From contig MNCI01035648.1 in NCBI GenBank assembly GCA_015680685.1, positions 65,588 to 129,587 on the forward strand: a stretch of 64,000 bases of DNA, written 5' to 3'. Numbering within the stretch: the first letter of the stretch is position 1; each line of letters starts with the position of its first letter. Positions 25,401-37,400 of this stretch are shown here, piece by piece. The translations under genes and the position numbers were made by a program. The notes under the pieces were generated by a model that saw only the letters and a program-made list of their open reading frames with translations, was not told the origin of the DNA and did no database searches. The stretch comes from Gnetum montanum. Lineage: Eukaryota; Streptophyta; Gnetopsida; Gnetales; Gnetaceae.

Positions 25401-28400
25401 CAAGAGAAACTACTCTTAGCATGGCTTCCAGCCACACTCCTCCTTCAGTGTCTATGCAACTATCACTACCCACAACTTCTACAACTGTGGCCACAGTGCA
25501 TACATTCATGCTGCAACTGACTTCATTGTCATGTTGAAATCCTCTTGTATCTATTGTTGTGCTACCAACATCAACGACCAAATTATGGCAAATCCCACCA
25601 CAATAATAAACTTATTCATCATCAACAACAACATGATTTAGCATTTGATGCTACCAAAACCCTTGAAATTATGTTGCCTTTATTGTTAAACTTTGTTGGT
25701 TGCTAAAACCCTTGCTTATCAGATTCAAAGATTGTACATGTCATTAATATTGCCACTGCCCAAGATTGTGCATGTCATTAATATTGGCACTATGCCAAAC
25801 ATGCCCATCACAATCATATTATGTTGCCTTTATTGTTAAACTTTGTTGGTTGCTAAAACCCTTGCTTATCAGATTCAAAGACTGTACATGTCATTAATAT
25901 TGCCACTATCCAAGATTGTGCATGTCATTAATATTGCCACTATGCCAAACATGCCCATCACAATCATATCTTACCTCCCTACTATGCATGAGCTTTTTTT
26001 TACTTGGCATAAAACCCTCATCTACTGCAAACCCTCAAAGACCACCAATGAAGATATCCTTCTTATGCATGCACCATACACAAACTCAAATCTCGTGAAT
26101 TAGTAGCTAGATCTGCAACTAGCACTCTTCTCCATTACAGCATTGCCCCTACCCTCATCTAATAATAACAGATTCTCCGTTTGGAAACAGAAATTAGGAC
26201 AATGGATTAGTGCAACAAAAACAAAGCCACGAAACATCTAAAGCCATAATGAAAGGTGAAAACTGAACATAAAACACTGGCCCCTACCAAACCAAGGCAA
26301 ACACTCAAGCAATCAGTTTTATTACCCTTCATCTTTACCAAACCAAGGCAAATGCTCAAGCAATCAATTGCATTAACCTTCATCTTAAATGATAGATGTG
26401 GTTACTTACAAGCTAACCTAAAGTTCGTTGAACCTAGACATGTTCTCCATTCACCTAGAAAAGTTTAATAGCTAATAATATTGATATTCTTATCTATTCC
26501 AACAATGAACTGCATGTTCAAGCTATGGTGAAGTTAATGTTATGTTAAACCTTCAGGGGTACAAATACTTTGTAGAGTGAGTGAAATAGGCTGGCAGCTG
26601 CTCCATCCCAACAACCCCCTCCCCAAACCAAAAACAAAATAAAGATTTAAGAGAAACAAAATTTTTTTAAAAAATCATATTTCACAAGGTAATAAGAGGA
26701 ACATATTCAGGAGTGCAAATTAGATTCAACGGATGTCACACTTGTAAGAGAAATGTGTTTATTATAATATAATCAAATCCTTAAATTGTTTATGACGATT
26801 TGGCTTTCATGGTTTTTGAGCTGGATTATTGACTGTTTTTGTGAATTTTTTTTTTAAAGTAAAAATGGTAACGAACACTTGACCATGTTCAATCATTGAT
26901 TTCCAATGTTTCACATCTGTTGGGAATGCCAGAACGTGGGAGTGCAAGAGCGTGTACCCAAACGAGCTTGGGAACTAGGGCTATTTTATGGGAGTGAAGC
27001 TAGACACATGTGGAACGTGACTGAAGAAATCAATTAAAAATATAAAAAAAATCAAACTTTAAACTCAGTCAAGATTTGTTAGGAAATCTATAAATACTAT
27101 AATATTAAAACTGGAATTTATTGAAATCAAAATACCATGATACAATGATTTACAGTCTAAAAATAGAAAAGATGTTGATAGAAGTGTTCGTTTTATTATT
27201 TATGGCACTTTTATTGTCGCTATTTATTTCTATAAATCCCTTGTTGTTCACTGTAGCTTTATATCATATTTATTACCATATGTTTTACCTAAACATTAAC
27301 AAAAGTTTTTGAATGTATAAAGTTACTCAAGTCTGGGTGGAGTTCCCATTCAATTGGGAACACCTTTAGGTACCTGGAACATGGGGAACAAGAAAATTGT
27401 TGTGGGAGCAAGCTCCTGCGAAATGCTGTTGATTTCTAGGATTTCTAAGACTTCATCTATGTTAACTGATAGTAATGAGTGCTCAGGCTAATTCATATGC
27501 ATAAACAAACTCTGTACTTGAGTATAGCAAATGAACGTTCAGCAGGACAAATGCTAACCAATAACGGCCATGCACTCACCTAAGCCCCATGAATCAACTG
27601 CCCACGGTGGAGACTTCCTGATTACTGACCATTCATGCTTAGCCAACTCCATTGGCTTATATTGAGCACCAATAAGCCATTCAAATTGCTGGATTACACA
27701 ATAAATATATATTACACATTGAATAAGAAAAGGTGATTGTGTAAACTAGTAATTAAGAAAATTACAAAGTCTTCATCGATTGTAACATGATAAAAAAAAT
27801 ATACATCAAATAATATGGATATTACCATCTTTCCATTAAGGGAAGTGTAATGATCAAGATACTTAAGTCTAACAAGCATGAGACAAAGTTCATAAATGCA
27901 ATATATAACAGTAGTATACTATGAATTCATCTGAAAAACAAATAGACGTGCAAATGTGAAAACTTAACAGGGTTAGAAAAAACCCTGTACAGTGTCATAA
28001 AACCATTTTTTAAAAAAAATTAGTACTCAGTGATTTAACTGATCGGTTTTTCAAATGTTGAGACTAAATCTTCATCTTCTATAGGCATAAAGTTAATAAT
28101 ACAGTACTTCCCAGGAATGCATTCTTAGGAAAAATATGATTGACTGCATGCCCTCCTGGAAGGTCAGGAATGCACGGGCAACATTAGGAAAAAAAAGCAT
28201 TTGAATAAAGTTATAAACTAGAAAAGTGAAGGCATTGACGCTTATACACTGAAACATTAATTACTTCTCTTTCTCAATTTCTAAGATCGCAATATCATTC
28301 TTACTGCACTTCAAATCTTACTTATTTCATTAATAAAATCTTCTTTTACCTGTCCAAATAAAAGGTGACATCTGACTCAAAAATTACTCAATGACTTCAC

Positions 28401-31400
28401 TATCTACTATGCATGCTAGTCTAAGCCCTTTCTACAAACACTATGACCGGCATAAAATCACATTTCGCTAACACAAATCAAGTCCTCTATCCATCAGCAC
28501 GTCAGAGAAAAATTGTTGTGTGCATAATCACATACAACTGCCAACAAAACAACCACCCATTTGAGAGGAAAAAAATAGGTGCACACACAAAGCCATACAC
28601 AAACACCAGGGTAACATAGTGCATTATATAGTACATAATTCTGCACAGTTTCTTGTTGTTTCTATAAGAATGTTTGTGAAGATAGAAATCATATCTCTTT
28701 GCACTCCCTTGCAATTGTTTGTATTTGGAAAAAAGCTTTAAAAGCTGCAAATCAGCATTTTATTATGCCAAGATCTTTACAGGATCTTGCAGCAGGTTGG
28801 ACTTGGATATGTAAAACTCGGTATTAATAATATTTAGAGTGATTTTTTAGCGCATGTGATCTTTCAAATCTGGAAGAAAAGAAATTGAATACATTTTTAA
28901 GGAACAAAAATCAATCTAGATACAGCATGGTGACCCACAATAAAAAAATTGGAAAGACGATGTGATATATAAAATGAGACTTTACTGCCCAATTCTTTGA
29001 GACTTACATAATGGTAAATTTTATTTACAAAGTTAGAATGAGATTTGTACCTTGAGATCATGATTTTATTTTCTAAACTTTCATTTGAAATGACATCATA
29101 TCTTCGTTGTTACTGTTAAGATCTCAGGAATAAATTCATTCAACTTTAAATCCTATTTATTAAAAGATTCTCTTTCTACTTGTCCCATCAAAAACAAAAT
29201 TTCTGTCCAGTCTTTTTTTTTTTTAGAATGTATTTCCCAAATTTATTTTAAATGAACTATTTCTCATTATTTTCTTTATATCTGGAACTGAAGCTGAACT
29301 ATATTATATCCATATCGACCCTAATGGTCTGTTCCATGGCAATTTCTTTTAAACAAATTCATTATATCTCCATATAGCTAAAGCTGAAGATTTTATTACA
29401 TCCATAGACCAAAAAAGATCTATTAGACAGACAGTAAATTCATCTCATGGAAAATAAAAATAGATTCAAAAACTGACTAATCACCAATGGATGCAACAAA
29501 AATAGATCATATAAACTTTTTGTTACAATTGTATACTTGTAATGAAACTGTAAATTGTAACATACAAGTCACATTTTCTAATTTTTAATACCTACTAAGC
29601 AACCTGTATGAAGGTTAGAAGAAAATGAGGGGAAAAAAAGAAAATCTATAGTTTATTTTCATAGAATTGAATTTCAAAAAAATAGATAAATATATTTAAG
29701 CAAAAAAAATACAGATCGCTCTCAACTAAATCCAGCAAAAAAATCACTCCAAGCAATCTATTTACACAACAAAATCAAGAGATGTATTGTCATCGGTCAC
29801 TATCCATGGCAACACAAAAAACTGAATCTTACCAACATGGCTCCAGATGAAGCTTCATTATTTCCATCAAATTCAGAAAGCACATCAAATGCATGCAGCT
29901 TCCAATCTAATGTAGGAGTTACAACCACTGCCTCCAGACAAACATTACCATGAACCTGAGTCAAACATCAAAAATCACTTTTTTTTTATAATCATAAAAA
30001 GAATGCATAGTATAGAATAACCAAACAAGGTAATAATCCAATGCATTTAAAAAAATCATGTGTAGTTCAAGTGGTGATGAAATTTATTAACATTTAAAGA
30101 AACTACATGTATTAACAATTTGAAATTTATTGACTAATGACAACAAATCAAATAACACAAACATTTCTCATTCCCAACCTCTTGGTGGAATACAACTGGT
30201 TTGTAACACATCCCATTGATACTACTTCTAGAAACTGGAAATTTTTATTATGTCCAGGAAATCACAAAGGATTTGTTAGATGGTTACAAAGCCTCAACAT
30301 ATTTTTGAAGAACTGCTTCATGTGGTTCATATCAGTGGATACCAATCATAAATGATTGCATCTAAATGAATACTATAATTCAACAAGTTTAACTTCTTTT
30401 TGACAGGGTGCACACAAGTGAAGCTTAGATCCAGCAGATCTGAATTTGGAATTTATTATCTAAAAAAACACAGCTAATTTGGAGTCCCAATGATCTGGTA
30501 ATAAAATTTGAAAATAATCTGAGATGTTTGTGGGTTAAGAGTAGAGCAACAATGTGATTCATAATCGCTTATGATAGTGAGTGGTAGTGAAAAGTGTACA
30601 ATTGGTGATAGTAGTGGTCAAAATGGTGAAAAAGGATGGCTAATATTGAGAAAATTTGTGACTTCTATTGATGGTGAAAATTTCACTACAAAATGAGTGA
30701 TACACCTCTCATATTTATAGACTTGACCATGGGACCATACTAGACTCATGGAAATAGGCTTCTCCCATTAACTAACTAAATACATGGCTAAAAAAGTTTC
30801 TTGTGTTTTTGGGGCTGTAGCCATGTCATCCACCAATGTACATATTAAATAAAATGACTTTCACGCTTCCAATATAGCTTTAATTAAAAATATATAATTT
30901 TTCCTAAAACTAGCTGTTAAACAGTGTTTCTCTTTTTTTTTCTCTTATAAATTTAAAATAAATTTTTCCTCCTTAACAATCTCAACTAGCTGTTAACAGT
31001 GATGCTATTTATTCTCTCCAATCCTTAAGAAATCAATTGCAAATGATAATGAATCTAGCATGATTTGAAATGTCTTGCTAGAGAGAGAGAGAGAGAGAGA
31101 ACAAAGTACAAGCTATGGATGGTACAAAATAACATTTTTACAAGGTTTTACGAAAATACTATTAACTTAATGATTTTAAAAATAAACGTAGACCGCAGGT
31201 TTTTTACTATGACCACAACATGATTGTAAATTTGACAATATTACCAACACTTTTAATACTCATGGGAGTAGTTAAATAAATGGCCATTGGAAATGCAGTT
31301 TTTGTTTGTACAGTGCCAACCTTTCTTAATTAGAATTAGTGGCATTCAGTATCAACGGTTATTGTGCTTATTTATATTTAATTGTGCATTCAATTTTTAA

Positions 31401-34400
31401 TTTTTAATTATTATATAATTTTCCACAAAAAGATCTTCAAATGCTCCATCTTACACCTGCCAATCTTTCTCCAACTATTTGCTGAATTTTCAATTTTCCA
31501 AATTTCCCAAGCATCCTAAAATTCTTTTCCTGACTTCTTTCATATATTGGAATCAAAGAATGACTAAATACTAATATTGGAATTCTAGCGACCAACAAAG
31601 CTTTGTTTGATTCTAGAATTTTAGTTCTTGCAAATTAGATTTCAAGCATTGCATACTAATTATATATCTTGTATTCACTTGAATCAAAAGTTAAATAAAT
31701 TTACTCTTCAAAAATAATATCCATAAAAAAGCAATATAAAATTGCATAAATAATGTGAACATACAAGTTTACAATCATTATTGAGGAAGCTAACTGCTTT
31801 TGCTATCTGATGAAGACCCCAAGCATAATATTCATCTCTGTCAAAACAGCGCAAATAGATAAGCATTAAACTATTAATAGTTAAAAAACGCATTGATACT
31901 GATGCAATTCTTAATCTGATAATTAAATAAAACTACTCTAACATGCACAAAATAAGAGATTATTTATTTTATAATGCAAAATTCATTAACTTGAATAAAT
32001 GAATTCCAGCATATAAACTCTATATCCAATAGGAAAAGCTCTGAATATGTATAATGAGCAACGGGTTAGTAATCTATAATTCAACATGCAACAAACACGA
32101 AATTTATTATTGTGATTTCAGAAACTAATTTTATGATTACTTTTTAATAACATCACAGGAAGGTGAATCACCTTGTGCAAATAAAAAATATTGGGCACAA
32201 AAAAGAAATTGTAAATCACAATTTCTTTCCTCATTTCCAAGCATTCTTATACCTTATTTTTTGATAAATTACACTGCATGGAACTGAAATCAAGAATTAA
32301 CAAATACAGAAACTCTATATTCATCATCAAATCAATAAGTGGTGCTTATGCTAAAAGTTAATTTCAGAAATCTATGTGATCGCATTTTGTGGATTTTTTT
32401 TATGCAATATGACATTAATTTGGATTTTCTGATCACTGGTGTTTGATACTCCAGGAATTTTACACACCCTGTACTTTTCAATTTTATTTAATGAGGAAGC
32501 CAACAGGCTTAGCCCTAGTATTAATATTGTACTGTGTAACTTTGGTACAATGGCTAAGTGAAGGATAAACCTAGCTTTCACTCCATGCCATGTAGATTTA
32601 CTGCCTCAAAGGCATCACTACCATTTAATGCTACCCTATACTATTCCTGATACATGGGATAGCCATTAAACCTAAGCAATTGCCAATATGAATCTGATGC
32701 TAACCTATGTCTATGAGCAGGCTTATGCAGGCTTCATAAGCTGTGCAGAACATGACAGCTAGTCCCATAAGCCAAGGGTGGTTGCTGGTTCCATAGCCTA
32801 AAATGCACCCTTGTTCATCTTATGTTTCAATTTGTGTTACATTTTTTATTTTATGATTATACTATCTTCATTTAGTTTGTAGTCAACTGTTAGTTTAACC
32901 CTAGAGCATTGCTTGACATCACATGCTAATAGCTCTAATTTAGGAATTCCTAGTACAACACAAAAAACAATAAATTGCAAAATTTTTAAAAAAAAAAAAG
33001 AAAATTGTTGTAATTTCTGACAAGAAATACCTCTGAGTACCCTGGAGGCCAAGTTCTTTAATTTTTTCAGAAAGAGGCATGACAGGCTCAGTAACAATAT
33101 AAATGGTGGACTTTGCTATAGAACCCTCAAAAGCTTCCAACTCTGTGCTATGCAGAAATGACAGCACATTGGGATGCCGAACCTGAAAGAATTTATTACC
33201 AAATATGAAATTCATGGGGAATCTATGAAAACAATGGACAGAAGGGTAATCAAACGTACAAAATAAATGTTCACTGAAAGGTTCTCAATCTAATAATAAT
33301 TCATTATAATCACCCAAATTAACTGTACCAATTTGATATGAATTTATACATATGGTAATCGATAACCTAATCAATGTGGAATATAACACATTTGGTGTCC
33401 TAACTTAGCCTACTTCTACAATATGGCCTTAACACAAAACAGCACCCAGTAGTGTCATTTGTAGCAATTTCATATAGCTGGTTTTGGTGCCTGAATAGTT
33501 ACTAACCATATAAGAATATGGTCATTTGCATGTTTAATTAAAATACTGGTTAAGTTAGAAGTATTCTGGATTTTTATGAATAAATACACACCACATGGTA
33601 TTTATGCATGAAATGTAAATACCCAATATATATCTACAATGATCTAGACCTTCTTCTTTAATAAACAAAGTAAGCTACAGACGATACAACAACATCTGAA
33701 GGTGGTTGACAGTGTAATTCAAATGTCAGTATCGTAAATTAGCTTAGTGGTAAGAGTCTTGGCTTGGTAACCTTAGGTAACAAGTTCAGTTCCACTGGGC
33801 AGAACTGAGTTAAAAATTTATCATTAAAAAATTCTATAAAAGGAATTCTGAAACAGGTCTAATAGATCCAAGAGGTCTCAGTGGACATATGTAAAAAATT
33901 GCAGTTTCAGTTTCAGTTATAAAAGACAACCATGCAAGACTTTAACTATTTAATATCTTACTATACGTTTACTAAAAGTTTACACCAATGAAGAGCATTC
34001 TTGTATGATGAATACTACAATGTTACGATGAAAAAATTTGAATTCTCCAATTTTGACTTAGTCAAATGTAAAGATGCAAAAACCTTTGCTTAAAAGGGCT
34101 GCATTTAGGTAATATTTCCTCTGGTATCTTATCAGGAGGATGGAATCACAATTTTTGGCTCAAGATATCTTAAACATTACAATAAATTCTAGCATGTACT
34201 TTCGAGATTGTAATCTGGATAAAATGCTTTCTTGAAAAAACCATCTTGTAAAAAGAGGCTAGCTTTTATGTTTTACCAATGGCATCAAAAAACTAGGGCA
34301 GGGCAATAATACCACCAAAAGCCACCTCTATACATATATCCACTACTTATGATTTATCATAAGAATTTAAATTATTCTTGTTTACAGCTATGAAAACAAC

Positions 34401-37400
34401 TGCAGTGTTGTAGTACCAAGCTATTAAAAGGCACCTCTTTAACCATGTGATTTCCCACAGTTATGGTATCTCCACTTTGACAAGTGTTAACAGTCTCTCT
34501 GAACTTAGTAGGTAATACACAACCAATGAGAATTTTTAGAATCATACCTACTGGCCAGAGCCCCTGGGGATAATTTTACTTTAGGGGCATAGAAGTTTTC
34601 ACCTACAACAGCAGTTTTTAAACCTGGAAAAGCACCAAACTTGAACAATCATAAAGTTAAATTAAAACATTGCATATCCAACATGCATCATAAATCCCGC
34701 TTAATTTTCTTTTCACTCTCACACTCTGCAAACTGCACTGTAGAAGCCATATTAGCAGCCATAATGGAGGAAACAATCAATCACGATGAGAATGAGCAGG
34801 AGGATAAGGAAAATATTCACCAAAACAACCAAACTAATATTTCAATTGCAGCAAATCCATCAACTGAACCTCCTCTGCAAGTTTCCTAATTTCCATATGA
34901 ATTGAAGAATTAAGCATGAAAGATTATCAAACAACTAGGGCTCCTTCATACAAATATTTCATGTAGAAAATGTGCATAATTGATGACAAAGAAAGAAGAC
35001 TGCAGCCCTGTATACTGTTTCAGCCTTTCAAGTATTACTGCTATGCTTGTAAGATTGCAGTAATTTCAAGGAAGATGACTTGGATGGGTAATTCACATAT
35101 CGGTTAACACCAAGTCAAATTTCTCATCTAGCTTTGGTGCTAAAGGCTTCCAAATGTTTTTATAGCATGGGATTTACATATTTCAAAGAAAATTGTGATA
35201 GATTGATACAAATTTTGCAGACTATTTGCTCTGATTCTTTGCCATTGAATACAGCGAAGATTTAAGGGCCAGTGAAAACTATGGAAGTTGGTAAATCAAA
35301 ATCTGAGAAACAAAAGTATAACAAAGGTAGAAATATTGACAGCACATCGATTTTTGGTGGCAGTGAGCAAGATTCATACCAAATGTTTATGGTGAAAGTT
35401 CCTGACAAAAAGTACTTGATTGGTATGATTTATGAAAATATTGCACCTAGAACCACATTTTATTCTGATAAATGGAAATCATATGATTCCAGGTACCTTC
35501 ACCATCTCCAATTCAACCACAAAATGGCCAATAACTCCATTTTAAAGATCCAATCATATTGATACTAACACCATTGAAAGCATATGGTGTGATGTTAAAT
35601 CCTGATTTCCTAAATATGGCGCATCAAAACAACTCTAAGACCCTTATCTTAATAAGTAATTGTGGCAAAAAAGATTTACTAAGAATAAAGAAGATGCATT
35701 GTCTATTTTTATTCAAAACGTTTTGGAGTATAGACATTCATGATAAAATAATTTGACTTGTGCTTTTGGTACTGAGAGAATAAATATTGTCTAAGCATGA
35801 ATGAATAATGTCTGAGACTTGATGAATTGTCTTTTTGTATGGATGAATGCATGGATTTTTAAGAAAGGAAATAAAGTTGGTATTCAAAGGGTTGTTTGTT
35901 CTGTTGCTTTCTATTTTCCTTTCTAGGTTTTCAAAGTTTTTGACATTTTTCCAGGTGCAAAACCCGCCCTTGCAGAGGGCGTAGCAGTTTTTCCTAATAT
36001 TAAATTATCCCAGCCTTTGAGTTTAAGGAGATCAAAGAGTCAGAGAAATCTGAAGTATTCATTGTTTTGTATATGCTTTTATAATAGATAACAGCTGAAT
36101 AAATGTGCACTAACTTAAACCAAACTCGTCATGAGATGAATTGTCCATATATTTTACAACTCAATAATCTCCCTGCAGCTATTGCAAGGCTCAAATAAAT
36201 GTTCACAAAAAAAAAGGATAAATATGTTTATAAGATACCAAACAATGCCCTTAACTATGAATTCCAAACATTTTTAATGATTCTCGTATAATAATTGAAA
36301 ACATATGAAATACCATATCACATAAAATAAGGAAACATAACATAGTAACGGATAGCTAAGCTGAAGAAGAAAAATCCAAGTTTTAAAAATTTTAATTAAG
36401 AGGAAAAAAAACCTACTGTTCTAAGACGCTTAACCCCATTTCGGGCAGCCACCAAATGCCCATCTTGAGAATTGGTTCCAGACAAAGAAAATATTGATAC
36501 TGAGGTACCATCATCCTGAAATGTTAGAGTACAAATTGTAAGAAATGCCATGTGCTGTAGTGAAAATTTTAAAGACATGCAAGAAAAATATAACAAGAAT
36601 GTGGAAAACCTAGAAGTTTTGAATTGAGAAAACATCAAGGTCAAAATACAAGCAATTTTGATTGAAAAGCTCTCTTATGTGCAACGTAATAGTTACCTCA
36701 AAATGATCAATTAATTTTTATGAAATTGATATAACATGAGCCAACAGTTATTGTGCTTTGATTTTTTATGTCAATCTCAAAGTAGCTAACAAGAAATATA
36801 ATTCCCCTACATCAGCACTCTTTTCCATTCACTCTGAAGTTTATATCCACGGAATACAATGGCTCAAGACTTGGAATACTCAAAGGAGGAAATGCAAAGC
36901 AATCCTACACAGATGTTAGTTACACAGTGGGCATTAGGAAAGTTATGGTCAAATGCAGAAGGAAAGAAAAAATTCTACTTGGAACACATTAAAGGTGATT
37001 CTTTAGTGTTGGATGTCCAGCATCTTGTAGCTATCCAGTTTTATCAGCAAGCTTCATCTGAGTTCACATCATCGTGTAAGGATTGAAAGTGGAAGATAGA
37101 TTTAAGTGGCAAGGGAAAAGCATATATGTAGGTTAAGTGAGTCGGGAGCCCTTGAGGATGAGGAGCATGTTTTTCTTAGTTGCCAACATTTGAGATAAAA
37201 ATTTAATATTTTTGTCAAAAATTTGTATGATTTATGTTTGCTGCATCCAATGCTGTTAGCCACTTTGTTAAGTCAGCTTTTATTTTACCTAACTAAATAT
37301 AGATCCTTTGTGTCTACGGACATAATAAATTCTCCGGTTTCAGTTTCATATTCAACATATAAATTGTAAGAATCCACGGATTGTTACGATTTTCAACCTT

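Larger units (their letters stand above)
24500..26510. mobile_element. Possible non-coding element bounded by ~280-bp direct repeats
   Basis: Bases 24500-24790 and 26170-26510 share, in order, AAATTAG.ACAATGGA, TAATGAAAGG, CCAAAY..GGCAAA.GCTCAA, ACAAGCTAACC and TAATAATRTTGA, in direct orientation. The right copy has an inner duplication of CCAAACCAAGGCAAA. The interior has no intact ORF and consists of A/C-rich degenerate repeats. The layout fits a terminal-repeat retrotransposon in miniature, but clear TG...CA ends and a target duplication were not found. Confidence 0.4.
23841..27579 (-). other. SCYL1 intron 6 (3.7 kb)
   Basis: Contains a ~2-kb unit bounded by direct repeats (24500-24790 and 26170-26510) with internal degenerate and perfect tandem repeats. 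The flanks 23841-24500 and 26510-27579 show nothing recognisable. Confidence 0.7.
27689..29832 (-). other. SCYL1 intron 5 with LINE 3' pieces
   Basis: A 2144-bp intron. From 28255 onward it is mostly LINE 3' sequence on both strands. Bases 27689-28254 show nothing recognisable. Confidence 0.7.
34567..36011 (+). mobile_element. Merlin-like (IS1595-related) DNA transposon with TIRs and 8-bp target duplication
   Basis: The left end reads GGGATAATTTTACTTTAGG and the reverse complement of the right end reads GGGATAATTTAATATTAGG, 16 of 19 matching. The flanks are AGCCCCTG (34559-34566) and AGCCTTTG (36012-36019), an 8-bp duplication with two C-to-T differences. Merlin elements are known for 8-9 bp duplications. 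Inside is a plus-strand transposase relic of the IS1595/ISXO2-like DDE family. The element is antisense to SCYL1, lies wholly within intron 2 and is 1445 bp long. Confidence 0.8.
33183..36416 (-). other. SCYL1 intron 2 with SINE and Merlin-like transposon
   Basis: A 3234-bp intron that contains a SINE at 33735-33920 and a DNA transposon at 34567-36011. The remaining ~1.5 kb is AT-rich without recognisable features. Confidence 0.8.

Noticed and set aside
27121-27312. Hydrophobic 63-codon open frame
   Set aside because: AT-rich chance frame (Phe/Leu/Ile codons) without any coding context.
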